Source of the DNA: Mycobacterium sp. DL440
Lineage (GTDB): Bacteria > Actinomycetota > Actinomycetes > Mycobacteriales > Mycobacteriaceae
Direction: 5' to 3'
DNA: 64,000 nucleotides
Assembly: GCF_011745145.1 (NCBI RefSeq)
Contig: NZ_CP050191.1
Coordinates: 2,962,296-3,026,295, forward strand
Position numbers and translations under genes: made by a program. This document shows, piece by piece, positions 17,818 to 27,206 of this stretch (its first letter is position 1; each line of letters begins with the position of its first letter). The notes beneath the pieces are model-generated. The model searched no databases and had not been told where the DNA came from. It saw nothing but the letters and a program-made list of their open reading frames with translations.

Positions 17818-19734
17818 TCACGCAGTCAGGTCGTCGCCGCTGGCCTGTTCGAGCAGGCTGCGCCGGTAGGACTCCATGGCCACCAGGTCACCGAACAGGG
17901 CGTGATATTCGTCTCCCTGCTCCACCGGTGACATGCGTTGCAGCTTGGACTTCACCTCGGCGATCTGGCGGCCCACCCAGACTTCTTGCAGGCGGGCCAG
18001 GACGCTGCTGATGTAGCGCGGCAGGTGTTCGTCGTCCTCGACGTTGATGGCCTCGACGCCCAGTTCGTTGACCAGGCTGGCCGCTGCTGGGGATGTGGTC
18101 TGCTCGCGGACCGCCTCGATCCACTGGGCTCCGGATTTGCCCGATGCTGTGCCGCCGGCCGCCTCGATCGCCGAACGCACCGCGGCGTAACCGGGGTGCG
18201 TGAAGCTCTCGACGGTCAGCGAGTCGAACACCGGCCCGGCGATCACCGGATACTGCAGACCGGCCTTGAGCGCCTCGCGTTGCGGCCACAGCGTCGGATC
18301 GGTCGGATTGGGTCGGCCGATGTGTTCCGGGACTGGGGTCTGCCTGGGTCTTGCCTGTTGCCGCGCTGGCTGACGCCGCGAATCCTTGCGGCCGCCACTG
18401 GCTTCCTCCCGCACTCGGCCGATCACCTGTGCGACGTTGTCCCAGCCGACCCAGCCGGCCAGTTGCCTGGCGTACTCGTCGCGCAGCGTCTGGTCCTTGA
18501 TCCGGGCCGCGATCGGCACGCAGCGCCGCAGCGCCGCCACCCGACCCTCCGCGCTGTCCAGGTCGTGCTCGGCCAGTGCGCTGCGAATCACGAACTCGAA
18601 CAACGGAGTTCGCCGTGCCACCAGGTCGCGCACCGCACCGTCGCCGGAGCGAAGTCGCAGATCGCACGGGTCCATTCCGTCGGGAGCCACCGCCACGAAC
18701 GACTGACCGGACAGGTTCTGCTCGCCCTCGAAGGCTTTCACCGCGGCAGCCTGGCCGGCGGCATCGCCGTCGAACACGTAGATCAACTCGCCCCGGAAGA
18801 AGTTGTCGTCCATCATCAGCCGGCGCAGCATCGACAGGTGCTGCTCGCCGAACGCAGTGCCGCACGATGCCACCGCGGTGGTCACCCCGGCCATGTGCAT
18901 GGACATCACATCGGTGTAGCCCTCGACGACGACGGCCTGATGCCCCTTGGCGATGTCACGTTTGGCGCGGTCCAGCCCGAACAGCACCTGCGACTTCTTG
19001 TACAGCACCGTCTCGGGGGTGTTGACGTACTTGGCCTGGTTCTGGTCGTCGTCGAACAACCGGCGTGCGCCGAAGCCGATGGTCTCGCCCGAGGACACCC
19101 GGATCGGCCACAACAGTCTGCGATGGAACCGGTCCATCGGGCCACGTTTGCCCTCGCGGCTCAGCCCGGCGGCCTCCAGCTCTTTGAACTCGAAACCCTT
19201 GCGCAGCAAGTGTTTTGTCAGCGTGTCCCACCCCGACGGCGCGAAACCGCACCCGAACTGGGCGGCCGCGGCGGCGTCGAAGTTCCGCTCGGTCAGGTAC
19301 TTGCGCGCTTCGGCGGCCTCGTCGGACTGCAGTTGCTCGGCGTAGAACTCCTGGGCTGCGGCGTTGGCGGCCAGCAACCGGCTGCGGCTGCCCCGGTCCC
19401 GCTGCACATTGGTGGTCGACGAGCCGGTGTAGGTGACGGTGTAGCCGACCCGGTCGGCCAGCAACTCGACCGCTTCGACGAAGCTGACGTGCTCGATCTT
19501 CTGGATGAAGGCGTAGACGTCGCCGCCCTCGCCGCAGCCGAAGCAGTGGAAGTGACCGTGATTCGGCCGCACATGGAACGACGGCGACTTCTCGTCGTGG
19601 AACGGGCACAAACCCTTCATCGAGTCGGCCCCGGCGCGCCTCAACTGGACGTAGTCACCGACGACATCCTCGATGCGGACCTTTTCACGGATGGCCGCGA
19701 TATCGCGATCTGAAATCCGGCCGGCCACCGGCAT
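17818..19734 (-). CDS. dnaG: DNA primase DnaG
   Basis: 638 residues, the usual mycobacterial size. It makes RNA primers for replication. Domains: CHC2 zinc finger with Cys43, His46, Cys64 and Cys67; the primase catalytic core with TOPRIM motifs VVEGYTDVM (about 265) and FDGDAAGQAAA (about 330); and a C-terminal DnaB-helicase-binding region (about 480-638). Starts with the conserved GRISDRDIAAIREKVRIEDVVGDYV. It is followed in the minus-strand direction by the small secreted protein gene. The neighbouring dgt is on the same strand, 108 bp upstream. Confidence 0.97.
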   Translation of the reverse strand: MPVAGRISDRDIAAIREKVRIEDVVGDYVQLRRAGADSMKGLCPFHDEKSPSFHVRPNHGHFHCFGCGEGGDVYAFIQKIEHVSFVEAVELLADRVGYTVTYTGSSTTNVQRDRGSRSRLLAANAAAQEFYAEQLQSDEAAEARKYLTERNFDAAAAAQFGCGFAPSGWDTLTKHLLRKGFEFKELEAAGLSREGKRGPMDRFHRRLLWPIRVSSGETIGFGARRLFDDDQNQAKYVNTPETVLYKKSQVLFGLDRAKRDIAKGHQAVVVEGYTDVMSMHMAGVTTAVASCGTAFGEQHLSMLRRLMMDDNFFRGELIYVFDGDAAGQAAAVKAFEGEQNLSGQSFVAVAPDGMDPCDLRLRSGDGAVRDLVARRTPLFEFVIRSALAEHDLDSAEGRVAALRRCVPIAARIKDQTLRDEYARQLAGWVGWDNVAQVIGRVREEASGGRKDSRRQPARQQARPRQTPVPEHIGRPNPTDPTLWPQREALKAGLQYPVIAGPVFDSLTVESFTHPGYAAVRSAIEAAGGTASGKSGAQWIEAVREQTTSPAAASLVNELGVEAINVEDDEHLPRYISSVLARLQEVWVGRQIAEVKSKLQRMSPVEQGDEYHALFGDLVAMESYRRSLLEQASGDDLTA

Positions 19735-19842
19735 AGTCTATGCGTGCGCGGAGGTCGCGTTGAACGGGTTTGCCTGTGGACAGCCGCACCCACGACGTAC
19801 TGAAGGCGATCGTCGAGAAGATCGGCTGATCCAGCCGTCCGC

Positions 19843-21117
19843 TCAGCCCAACGGCCGGGGTGAGCGCGCCTCGTGTACCCGTTCCAGCCGGCTCTCGGTG
19901 TAGGACGCGATCTGATCGACCACCACGCGCAATCGGGCGCCGTCGTCGGCGGCCAGGTCGAATTCGGGCGCGAACTGCGGGTCCAGGCTGCCCGGGGCCT
20001 GCGCCCACAGCGCCAGTGCCACCTCGTGGACGAGCGTGCGCTGATCGGCCTGGATCTGCAGGTGCCGGTGGTCGGACATGATGAACTGCAACGCCAGCAT
20101 CTTGAGCAGCACCACCTCGGCGCGCACCAGCGGCGGGACGGTCAGCTCGGCATCAAAACGACGCAGCGGTCCCGCCCCGGCGACGGCCCGGGTCTGCGTG
20201 ATCGCCGCATTGGCGAACCTCCCGACCAGTTCACTGGTCAACGTCTTCAGTGCGACCGAGGAAGCCAGAGTTCCGTCGTACTTCCCTACCGCGGCCACCA
20301 CCGGCACGTGCGACAGTCGCTCGGCGGCGGCCAGCAGATCGTCGTGGGTGACGGTGGAAAAGTTCTTGGCGCCCAGGTCCGCCAGCGAGGAAGCGGCATC
20401 GGGATCGCCGAGCACCCGCAGGTCGATGCGTCCGGAGATCACCCCGTCCTCGACGTCGTGCACCGAGTAGGCGACGTCGTCGGCCCAGTCCATCACCTGG
20501 GCCTCCAGGCAGGGCCGCTCGGCAGGCGCGCCGGCACGCACCCATTCGGCGGCCGCGGCGTCGTCGTCGTAGAAGCCGTATTTCCTACGGGTGCCGAAGC
20601 TGGGCCACGGATATTTCGCCACCGCGTCCAGCGCAGCCCGCGTCAGGTTGAGCCCAGCCGAACACCCGTCGGCGTCAAGGACTTTGGGCTCCAACCGGGT
20701 GAGGATCCGGAAGTTCTGGGCATTGCCCTCGAACCCGCCGAACGGTTTCGCGATCTCGTCGAGCGCACGCTCGCCGTTGTGCCCGTAGGGCGGGTGCCCG
20801 ATGTCGTGGGCCAGGCCGGCCAGGTCCACCAGGTCGGGATCGCAGCCCAGCCCGATCGCCATACCGCGGCCGATCTGCGCGACCTCGAGTGAGTGGGTCA
20901 GCCGGGTACGCGGGGTGTCGCCATGGCGAGGACCGACCACCTGGGTCTTGTCGGCCAGCCGCCGTAGCGCCGCACTGTGCAGGACGCGGGCCCGATCACG
21001 GGCGAAGTCGGTGCGGTGCTCGGTGTCGGTCCCGGGCAGCGCGGCACCCTTGGCCGACTCGACCACCAGACGTTGCCGGTCGAAGTCGTCATAGGCGGCC
21101 TGCGTATCCCCGTTCAC
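19843..21117 (-). CDS. dgt: Deoxyguanosinetriphosphate triphosphohydrolase-like protein
   Basis: 424 residues from GTG 21117, chosen because homologues start just before the YDDFDRQR segment; a longer frame begins at 21150. HD-superfamily dNTP triphosphohydrolase that hydrolyses dGTP to deoxyguanosine and triphosphate. Metal-binding HD motifs are visible: [15 protein letters not shown] and [18 protein letters not shown], with [23 protein letters not shown] further on. It precedes dnaG on the same strand, as in other mycobacteria, and may help set dNTP pools. Confidence 0.93.
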   Translation of the reverse strand: MNGDTQAAYDDFDRQRLVVESAKGAALPGTDTEHRTDFARDRARVLHSAALRRLADKTQVVGPRHGDTPRTRLTHSLEVAQIGRGMAIGLGCDPDLVDLAGLAHDIGHPPYGHNGERALDEIAKPFGGFEGNAQNFRILTRLEPKVLDADGCSAGLNLTRAALDAVAKYPWPSFGTRRKYGFYDDDAAAAEWVRAGAPAERPCLEAQVMDWADDVAYSVHDVEDGVISGRIDLRVLGDPDAASSLADLGAKNFSTVTHDDLLAAAERLSHVPVVAAVGKYDGTLASSVALKTLTSELVGRFANAAITQTRAVAGAGPLRRFDAELTVPPLVRAEVVLLKMLALQFIMSDHRHLQIQADQRTLVHEVALALWAQAPGSLDPQFAPEFDLAADDGARLRVVVDQIASYTESRLERVHEARSPRPLG

Positions 21118-21163
21118 CGACGCACAGTCTGCCAGGAACCGACGCGTCAACCCCGCAGCGCAC

Positions 21164-21179
21164 TAGATTGACGGTCATG
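21164..21179 (+). promoter_or_regulatory. Candidate leaderless promoter of the TPM-domain gene
   Basis: TAGATT (21164-21169) fits the TANNNT -10 element and ends 7 nt before the ATG at 21177. There is no ribosome-binding site, so the transcript probably starts at the A of the start codon. Confidence 0.45.
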
Positions 21180-23213
21180 CGTATCGCCCGTCTGCTGTCC
21201 ATGCTGCTCGCGATCCTGATGACCGGCCTGCTGGTTGCCCCCAGCGCCGCCGCCGAGCCGCCGTTGCGGTTGGCCACCCAACTCACCGACAACGCCGGGG
21301 TGTTGTCGGCCGCTCAGCGCGCCAGTGTGGAGCGTGCCCTCGACCAGCTCTACGACACCAAACGTATTCAGCTGTGGGTGGTTTTCGTCGAGGACTTCTC
21401 CGGTCAGAACCAGTCGGGCTGGGCGCAAAGCACGATTCAACTCAGCGATCTCGGTGACGACGACGCACTGCTGGCGGTCGCCACCAACGCGCGCGCGTAT
21501 GCGTTCCAGGTGCCGAACACGGTCCCCGGCGGTAATGCCCGCGCCGACGACATTCGGCGCAACAGTGTTGAACCGGCCCTGCGTCGCGAGGACTGGGCCG
21601 GTGCCGCGATCGCCGCCGCGAACGGCCTGAAGGCCAACCCTCCCGCCGCGCCGGCGGGAGCGGGGATCTCGTGGCCGGGCATGCTGATCGCCCTTGGCGT
21701 GATCCTGGTGCTGGCCGGGTTGCTGTGGTGGTGGTCGCGCCGGCGCCGGGCCAAGCGCCGCCACGCCGAGTTCGAGGCCGCCAAGCGAGTTGATCCGACC
21801 GACGCCAACGCGTTGGCGTCGGTGCCGCTGGAGGCGCTCGATGAGCTGTCCCGCTCGATCGTGGTCGACGTCGACAATGCCGTCCGAACCAGTGACGCTG
21901 AGCTGGAACTGGCCATCGAGGAGTTCGGCGCCAAACGCACCGAACCGTTCAGCGCGGCGCTGGAGAATGCGAAAAAGGCTCTGGCCCAAGCATTCAACGT
22001 GCGCCAGACGCTCGACGACGATGCACCGGAGACCCCGCTGCAGCAGCGTCAGCTGCTGACTCAGGTGGTGGTGTCGGCGGCCAGAGCCGACCGCGAACTG
22101 GACGCCCAGAGCCAGGCCTTCGAGCAGCTGCGCGATCTGGTGATCAACGCCCCGACCCGGCTCGACGCCATGACCCAGCAGATGGTCGACCTGACCGCTC
22201 GCCTCGAACCGTCCGGTCAGACACTGGGCAACCTGCACACCCAATTCGACGCCACCGCACTGAGTTCGGTGTCGACCAATGTGGACACCGCCAGGGAACG
22301 CCTGGCCTTCGCCGACCGCAACATCACCACGGCCCGCAACCTGGTATCGCGGCCGGCCACCGACCAGACCGCGTTGGTGGACGCGGTGCGCTCGGCCGAG
22401 TCCTCCCTCGATCAGACCCGGACCCTGCTCGACGCCGTGGACAGCGCGGCCTCCGACATCAACCGGGCCCTGGCCGGTCTGCCCGCAGCGATCACCGATA
22501 TTCAGGCCGGTATCGACCAGGCGAATTCGCTTCTGGGGCAATCCGGTACGCCGCAGGCCGACAAGCTGAGTGCGGCCCGTGACGCGGCGAAGAAGGCTGC
22601 CGACGACGCTACGGCCAACGGCAAGGCCGACCCGCTGGGCACGTTCACCCGGCTGACCAAGGCCGACGCCGAACTCGATCAGCTACTGGCCGGCGTGCAC
22701 GAACAACAGGAAGCCGCCGAGCGGCTGGCCCGCGCGCTGGAGCAGGCGCTGTTCACCGCCCAGTCACGGATAAAGGCGGTGTCGGACTTCATCGAGACCC
22801 GGCGCGGCAGCATCGGACCGGAGGCCCGCACCCGACTGGCCGAAGCGCAACGGCAACTTCAGGCCGCCGAAGCCAAGCGTGCCGTGAATCCCAATGAGGC
22901 GGTGGCGCATGCCAACGGGGCGTCGACGCTGGCCGCACAGGCGCAGGGCCTGGCCAACGATGACGTGCGCGCCGCGCAGCGGTCCTACACCTCGCAGTAC
23001 GGCGGGGGCGGCGGCTCCGACATGGGTGCCGTGCTCGGCGGCATCCTCATCGGCAACATCCTGCGCGGCGGGGGCGGCGGTTTCGGAGGTGGCTTCGGCG
23101 GAGGTTACGGAGGCGGCTTCGGCGGGGGCCGCGGCATGGGCCGCCCGACGTCCTACGGCGGGTCGTCACATTCGTCGGGCCGCAGCTACAGCGGTGGCGG
23201 CGGCCGGTTCTGA
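21177..23213 (+). CDS. TPM-domain membrane protein (Rv2345-like)
   Basis: 678 residues from the ATG at 21177. Signal peptide 1-24 (APSAAAEPP), then a TPM domain (about 30-155; LTDNAGVLSAAQRASVERALDQL, LWVVFVEDF), a membrane helix (about 165-187, IALGVILVLAGLLWWW) and a basic stop-transfer RRRRAKRR. A long coiled-coil region (about 195-600) and a Gly-rich tail (GGGGGFGGGFGGGYGG) follow. TPM domains occur in membrane proteins of uncertain role. The gene corresponds in place and architecture to Rv2345 downstream of dgt. An upstream extension to 20889 would overlap dgt and is rejected. Confidence 0.85.
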   Translation: MRIARLLSMLLAILMTGLLVAPSAAAEPPLRLATQLTDNAGVLSAAQRASVERALDQLYDTKRIQLWVVFVEDFSGQNQSGWAQSTIQLSDLGDDDALLAVATNARAYAFQVPNTVPGGNARADDIRRNSVEPALRREDWAGAAIAAANGLKANPPAAPAGAGISWPGMLIALGVILVLAGLLWWWSRRRRAKRRHAEFEAAKRVDPTDANALASVPLEALDELSRSIVVDVDNAVRTSDAELELAIEEFGAKRTEPFSAALENAKKALAQAFNVRQTLDDDAPETPLQQRQLLTQVVVSAARADRELDAQSQAFEQLRDLVINAPTRLDAMTQQMVDLTARLEPSGQTLGNLHTQFDATALSSVSTNVDTARERLAFADRNITTARNLVSRPATDQTALVDAVRSAESSLDQTRTLLDAVDSAASDINRALAGLPAAITDIQAGIDQANSLLGQSGTPQADKLSAARDAAKKAADDATANGKADPLGTFTRLTKADAELDQLLAGVHEQQEAAERLARALEQALFTAQSRIKAVSDFIETRRGSIGPEARTRLAEAQRQLQAAEAKRAVNPNEAVAHANGASTLAAQAQGLANDDVRAAQRSYTSQYGGGGGSDMGAVLGGILIGNILRGGGGGFGGGFGGGYGGGFGGGRGMGRPTSYGGSSHSSGRSYSGGGGRF

Positions 23214-23220
23214 TCGCGCG

Positions 23221-23673
23221 CTAACTACGTGCCGTGTCGACGAGCGTGACCTCCGACGTCGCAACCGTGGTGCCGTCCTCGCGACGGAATCCGATACCGA
23301 CGGGATCGCCGGTGTCCGCCTCGATGAAGCGGTAATCGCTGCTGTCCGGGCGGGCCAGGTGGACGTGACCCCACTGCCCGATCGCGGCCAATACCGGGAT
23401 CAGGTCGTGTCCCGCGTCGGTCAGCACGTACCGACTGCGGGTCCGGTCGCCCGGCTGCTGATAGTCGACGACTTCGAGGACGCCGGCCGCCACCAGTTCG
23501 GATAGCCGTGCGCTGAGTACGTCGGAAGCCACCCCCAGTCGTTCGCGGAACTCCGAGAATCGTGACTTGCCCATCAGTGCCTCACGGATGATCAGCATGG
23601 CCCACCGCTGACCCAGCACCGACATGGTGCGGGCGATCGGACAGGCATTGTCGGTCCACGGATCGGCGCGCAT
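23221..23673 (-). CDS. HxlR family transcriptional regulator
   Basis: 150 residues. The HxlR winged-helix signature is clear: DNACPIARTMSVLGQRWAMLII with the conserved Cys11, then RFSEFRERLGVASDVLSARLSELVAAGV and the wing GDRTRSRYVLTDAG. A conserved Cys at this position serves as a redox or electrophile sensor in several HxlR proteins. It is divergent from an SDR oxidoreductase gene (94 bp between), the usual arrangement for an aldehyde or quinone stress pair, so it probably regulates that gene. Confidence 0.87.
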   Translation of the reverse strand: MRADPWTDNACPIARTMSVLGQRWAMLIIREALMGKSRFSEFRERLGVASDVLSARLSELVAAGVLEVVDYQQPGDRTRSRYVLTDAGHDLIPVLAAIGQWGHVHLARPDSSDYRFIEADTGDPVGIGFRREDGTTVATSEVTLVDTARS

Positions 23674-23767
23674 GCCAAGATTCTAGCTGGGTTGGGAATA
23701 CCTACTCAGCTGTTGGCCTTGACGAAGATGACGTTCGCACAGTCAACCGAGTTCGAAGGAGAATCCA

Positions 23768-24430
23768 ATGTCCCATCAGATCAAGGGCGCAACCGCGGTG
23801 GTAACCGGTGGCCAGAAGGGCCTGGGCAAGGCGATCGTGGACGAACTCCTGGCCCGCGGCGCCGCCAAGGTCTACGCCACCAGCCGAACCCCCGAGCCGA
23901 GCAGCGACCCGAGGGTGGTTGTCGTCGAAGCCGAGGTCACCGACGGCGATTCAGTCGCCAGGCTGGCCGCACTGGCCGGCGACGCCACGATCGTCGTCAA
24001 CAACGCCGGCGTGACGGGCGGCAAGTCACTGCTGAACAGCGACCTCGATGAAATCCGTTCCGTACTCGAAACCAACCTGTTCGGCGCACTGCGCGTGACG
24101 AGGGCCTTCGCCCCCCAGCTGGCCGGGGGCACGCTCGTCAACATCGCCTCGGTGCTGTCGTGGCTGCCCGGCTTTGGCGCCTACGGCGTCTCGAAAGCTG
24201 CGCTGTGGTCGGCGAACAACTCGCTGCGCCTGGAGCTGGACGGCCAAGCCACCGATGTGGTCGGCGTCTACCTGGGCTACACCGACACATCGATGATCGC
24301 CGATCTCGATGTGCCCAAGAACGATCCCGCCGACGTCGCCCGCCAAATCGCCGACGGCATCGAATCCGGTGCCACCGAGGTGCTAGCCGACGAACTCACC
24401 CGGCAGACCCGCGTCGGCGCCTTCGCCTGA
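23768..24430 (+). CDS. SDR family oxidoreductase
   Basis: 220 residues, classical short-chain dehydrogenase: cofactor motif TGGQKGLGKA (TGxxxGxG, residues 13-22), VNNAGVTG, and the catalytic YGVSKAALW (YxxxK). There is a Ser in NIASVLSWLPG and a strand-end acidic or polar residue consistent with NADP(H) or NAD(H). GAAGGAGAA precedes the ATG. Divergent HxlR regulator suggests inducible detoxification of a carbonyl compound; substrate unknown. It converges on glyS, 56 bp away, with no obvious terminator. Confidence 0.88.
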   Translation: MSHQIKGATAVVTGGQKGLGKAIVDELLARGAAKVYATSRTPEPSSDPRVVVVEAEVTDGDSVARLAALAGDATIVVNNAGVTGGKSLLNSDLDEIRSVLETNLFGALRVTRAFAPQLAGGTLVNIASVLSWLPGFGAYGVSKAALWSANNSLRLELDGQATDVVGVYLGYTDTSMIADLDVPKNDPADVARQIADGIESGATEVLADELTRQTRVGAFA

Positions 24431-24486
24431 AACCTGGACAGGACGAGCGAGCCGGCGGCTGCTGATCGCACTGCTCGGTGAAAGGG

Positions 24487-25872
24487 TCAGGCGCCCTTGA
24501 GCCGCACCGCCAGGTAGTCCGAAACCTTGTCCAGCGCGATGCGCTCCTGGGTCATGGCGTCGCGTTCACGGATGGTGACTGCGTTGTCGTCCAGGGTGTC
24601 GAAATCGACTGTCACGCAATACGGTGTGCCGATCTCGTCCTGGCGGCGGTAGCGCCGGCCGATCGCACCGGCGTCGTCGAACTCGACGTTCCAGTTCCTG
24701 CGCAGTTCGGCGGCCAGGTCGCGGGCCTTGGGTGAGAGGTCGGCATTGCGCGACAACGGCAGGACGGCCGCCTTGACCGGGGCCAGGCGCGGGTCGAGCT
24801 TGAGCACAGTGCGCTTGTCCACTCCGCCCTTGGCGTTGGGAGCCTCATCCTCGGTGTAGGAATCAACCAGGAAAGCCATCAGCGAGCGGGTCAGGCCGGC
24901 TGCCGGCTCGATCACGTACGGCACGTAGCGGGTGTCGGCGCCCTGGTCGTAGAACGACAGATCGACGCCGGAATGCTTGGCGTGCGTGGACAAGTCGAAG
25001 TTGGTGCGGTTGGCGATGCCTTCCAGCTCACCCCACGGGTTGCCGGCGAAACCGAACTTGTACTCGATGTCGACCGTGCCGTCGGAGTAGTGCGACAGCT
25101 TCTCCTTGGGATGGTCGTACAGGCGCAGGTTGTCCCGGTTGATGCCGAGGTCGACATACCACTGCAGCCGCGTCTCGATCCAGTACTTGTGCCATTCCGG
25201 CGCGGTCTCCGGCTCGACGAAGAACTCCATCTCCATCTGCTCGAACTCGCGAGTGCGGAAGATGAAGTTGCCCGGGGTGATCTCGTTGCGGAAGCTCTTG
25301 CCGATCTGGCCGATGCCGAACGGCGGCTTCTTGCGCGCGGTGGTGACCACGTTGGCGAAGTTCACGAAGATGCCCTGAGCGGTCTCCGGGCGCAGGTAGT
25401 GCAGACCCTCCTCCGACTCGATCGGTCCGAGGTAGGTCTTGAGCATCATGTTGAAGTCGCGCGGCTCGGTCCACCGGCCCTTGGTGCCGCAGTCCGGGCA
25501 GACGATCTCATCCATGGAGACAGAGTCAGGGTCGTCGAGCCCCTTCTTCAGGGCGTAGGCCTCCTGCATGTGGTCCTGCCGATGCCGCTTGTGGCAGTTC
25601 AGGCACTCCACCAGCGGATCGTTGAAGACCTCGACGTGACCCGAGGCGACCCACACCTGGCGCGGCAGGATGATCGCGCTGTCCAGGCCGACGACATCGT
25701 CGCGGCCGGTGATCATGGACTTCCACCACTGGCGCTTGATGTTCTCCTTGAGTTCGACACCGAGCGGGCCGTAATCCCACGCGGACTTGGTGCCGCCGTA
25801 GATCTCTCCGGACTGGAAGACCAGGCCACGGCGTTTCGCCAGGTTCGCAACGGTGTCGATGATGGATGCCAC
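24487..25872 (-). CDS. glyS: Glycyl-tRNA synthetase
   Basis: 461 residues, class II synthetase of the eukaryote/archaea/actinobacteria alpha2 type, charging tRNA-Gly. The N-terminus has the conserved [16 protein letters not shown] and [12 protein letters not shown] zinc-binding insertion carries [12 protein letters not shown] and [10 protein letters not shown]. Motif 2 is [25 protein letters not shown], and motif 3 [14 protein letters not shown]. The C-terminal anticodon-binding domain starts about residue 350. It is divergent from the smtB-zur operon, matching Rv2357c/Rv2358. Confidence 0.97.
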   Translation of the reverse strand: MASIIDTVANLAKRRGLVFQSGEIYGGTKSAWDYGPLGVELKENIKRQWWKSMITGRDDVVGLDSAIILPRQVWVASGHVEVFNDPLVECLNCHKRHRQDHMQEAYALKKGLDDPDSVSMDEIVCPDCGTKGRWTEPRDFNMMLKTYLGPIESEEGLHYLRPETAQGIFVNFANVVTTARKKPPFGIGQIGKSFRNEITPGNFIFRTREFEQMEMEFFVEPETAPEWHKYWIETRLQWYVDLGINRDNLRLYDHPKEKLSHYSDGTVDIEYKFGFAGNPWGELEGIANRTNFDLSTHAKHSGVDLSFYDQGADTRYVPYVIEPAAGLTRSLMAFLVDSYTEDEAPNAKGGVDKRTVLKLDPRLAPVKAAVLPLSRNADLSPKARDLAAELRRNWNVEFDDAGAIGRRYRRQDEIGTPYCVTVDFDTLDDNAVTIRERDAMTQERIALDKVSDYLAVRLKGA

Positions 25873-25933
25873 GGTGCATCAGAGTAGCGACCAGCTCGCC
25901 GGCAGCGATAATCCGCCGCGGCCGGCGCAGCGG

Positions 25934-25961
25934 TTGACATGCAATAGCGCGCATGTATTCT
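25934..25961 (+). promoter_or_regulatory. smtB-zur promoter, leaderless
   Basis: A consensus -35 TTGACA (25934-25939) is separated by 16 bp from TATTCT (25956-25961). The ATG of smtB lies at 25970, so the transcription start should fall on or within two bases of it. Two inverted repeats overlap this promoter and the start codon. Confidence 0.65.
25937..25956. promoter_or_regulatory. Candidate zinc-responsive operator over the smtB promoter
   Basis: ACATGC and GCATGT form perfect 6-bp arms with an 8-bp spacer, lying between the -35 and -10 elements. ArsR/SmtB proteins repress by binding inverted repeats in this position and release DNA when zinc binds, so autoregulation is the expected role. 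Confidence 0.55.
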
Positions 25962-25969
25962 GGCCCGTA

Positions 25970-26338
25970 ATGGAAACGATTTCCAATTTCACGACGACTC
26001 AACACGACGACGCACGCGAGCACGGGGCCGCCCCGCCGCCGGAGTTGCCATCACGCGAGGTCCTCGACACCGCGGGCGAGCTGCTGCGCGCACTGGCCGC
26101 TCCCCTGCGGATTGCGATCGTCCTGCAGCTGCAGCAGTCCCAACGCTGCGTGCACGAGTTGGTCGACGCCCTCGCCGTGCCGCAGCCGCTGGTGAGCCAG
26201 CACCTCCGGATTCTCAAGCAGGCCGGAGTCGTGGCCAGCGAGCGGGCCGGCCGCGAGGTGCTCTACCGCCTCGTCGACCACCACCTGGCCCACATCGTCG
26301 CCGACGCCGTCGCCCACGCCGGTGAGGAGCACGAGTGA
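25970..26338 (+). CDS. smtB: ArsR/SmtB family zinc-responsive repressor
   Basis: 122 residues from the ATG at 25970. ArsR fold: LRALAAPLRIAIVLQL, the recognition region LVDALAVPQPLVSQHLRILKQAGVV and the wing ERAGREVLYRL. The last helix carries the SmtB alpha5 zinc site in exact spacing, D-x-H-x10-H-x2-E (within VDHHLAHIVADAVAHAGEE). The stop overlaps the GTG of zur by 4 nt. The pair equals Rv2358-Rv2359, where SmtB represses zur unless zinc is present. Confidence 0.92.
   Translation: METISNFTTTQHDDAREHGAAPPPELPSREVLDTAGELLRALAAPLRIAIVLQLQQSQRCVHELVDALAVPQPLVSQHLRILKQAGVVASERAGREVLYRLVDHHLAHIVADAVAHAGEEHE
25971..25985. promoter_or_regulatory. Inverted repeat at the smtB start codon
   Basis: TGGAAACGATTTCCA has perfect 6-bp arms around CGA and covers codons 1-5 of smtB. 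It could be a second regulator half-site or an RNA hairpin affecting translation; chance is also possible. Confidence 0.35.
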
Positions 26339-26733
26339 CGGGCGCGGTCCGGTCCACCCGGCAGCGCGCGGCGATCGCCGACCTGCTCAACGAGACCGAC
26401 GGATTCCGCTCAGCGCAGGAACTACACGACGAGCTGCGCCGCCGCGGCCAGGGCATCGGCCTGACCACTGTGTACCGCACCCTGCAGACCATGGCCACCA
26501 CCGGCAACGTCGACACATTGCGCACCGACACCGGTGAATCGGTCTACCGGCGTTGCTCCGAGGACCATCACCACCATCTGGTGTGCCGGGCCTGTGGCGC
26601 GACCGTCGAGATCTCGGGCGGCCACGTCGAGGCCTGGGCCGCCGATGTGGCCCGCGAGCACGGTTTCTCCGACGTCAGCCACACGATCGAGATCTTCGGG
26701 ACCTGCGGCGAGTGCGGCGGCGCCGCGGGTTGA
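26335..26733 (+). CDS. zur: Zinc uptake regulator Zur (Fur family)
   Basis: 132 residues starting with GTG overlapping the smtB stop. N-terminal winged helix (STRQRAAIADLL, SAQELHDELRRRGQGIGLTTVYRTLQTM). C-terminal metal-binding dimerisation domain with the HHHHLVCRACG zinc ligands and a second CGECGG pair forming the structural zinc site. It represses zinc uptake and alternative ribosomal protein genes when zinc is sufficient. Also called furB in mycobacteria. A long inverted repeat follows its stop. Confidence 0.94.
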   Translation: MTGAVRSTRQRAAIADLLNETDGFRSAQELHDELRRRGQGIGLTTVYRTLQTMATTGNVDTLRTDTGESVYRRCSEDHHHHLVCRACGATVEISGGHVEAWAADVAREHGFSDVSHTIEIFGTCGECGGAAG

Positions 26734-26741
26734 ACGACTTT

Positions 26742-26803
26742 CCGCGTATGAAGCGTGGTGGCGGTCCCCAGGCCGATTTTTCGCCATAGCGCTTCACACG
26801 CGG
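26742..26803. terminator. Long imperfect hairpin between convergent zur and nudix genes
   Basis: Outer arms 26742-26755 and 26790-26803 pair over 14 bp with one mismatch. After a 3-nt internal bulge on each side, 5 more pairs (TGGCG with CGCCA) extend the stem. The loop is about 19 nt and includes TTTTT. Its place between two convergent 3' ends suggests a bidirectional terminator. Its length and near-symmetry would also fit a small dispersed repeat. Confidence 0.55.
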
Positions 26804-26807
26804 GGTG

Positions 26808-27206
26808 CTAGGCCCGATCGCGTACCAGCGTGAGCACGGTGTGCTCGGTGAGCGGCGCGAGCCGAACGTCGCCCGGCTCGTGCAGATCGATCCACGCCAT
26901 CTCGGCGATCTCGGCCTGCGGCCGCGGCTCACTGTCGAGGCTGATCAGGTAGAGCCACGCATCGACGGTGTGGCCGGGTTCATTGGCGGCGGGCGCGGTG
27001 AAGTGGCCGAGTTCTTCGGCCGCCGAAACGTCAAAACCGGCCCCGAGCTCCTCGCGGACCTCCCGCGCCAGTGCCTCGATCGGCTGCTCACCCGGCTCGA
27101 TCTTGCCGCCCGGCTGCATGAACGCCGTCGTACCGCGCTTGCGGACCACGAGTAACCGGTTGTCCTCACCGACCACCACTGCCGCGACGATGCGAATGAC
27201 CGTCAC
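26808..27206 (-). CDS. NUDIX hydrolase
   Basis: 132 residues from GTG 27206, whose first bases overlap the stop of the upstream gene by 4 nt. The Nudix box is complete: G-x5-E-x7-R-E-V-R-E-E-L-G, beginning GGKIEPGEQPIEAL at about residue 37. It hydrolyses a nucleoside diphosphate linked to another moiety; the substrate cannot be told. The frame is open far upstream (to 27482) but that part is the antisense-like continuation through the neighbouring gene and is not coding. Confidence 0.88.
   Translation of the reverse strand: MTVIRIVAAVVVGEDNRLLVVRKRGTTAFMQPGGKIEPGEQPIEALAREVREELGAGFDVSAAEELGHFTAPAANEPGHTVDAWLYLISLDSEPRPQAEIAEMAWIDLHEPGDVRLAPLTEHTVLTLVRDRA

Noticed and set aside
19764..19829. 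A tiny plus-strand frame between dnaG and dgt ending VDSRTHDVLKAIVEKIG
   Set aside because: It has fewer than 25 codons and no ribosome-binding site. The peptide looks helix-like but is too short to support as a gene.
23674..23767. AGCTG/CAGCT inverted repeat between hxlR and the SDR gene as operator
   Set aside because: The arms are only 5 bp and 17 bp apart, so a match this weak is expected by chance. The HxlR site cannot be placed from sequence alone.
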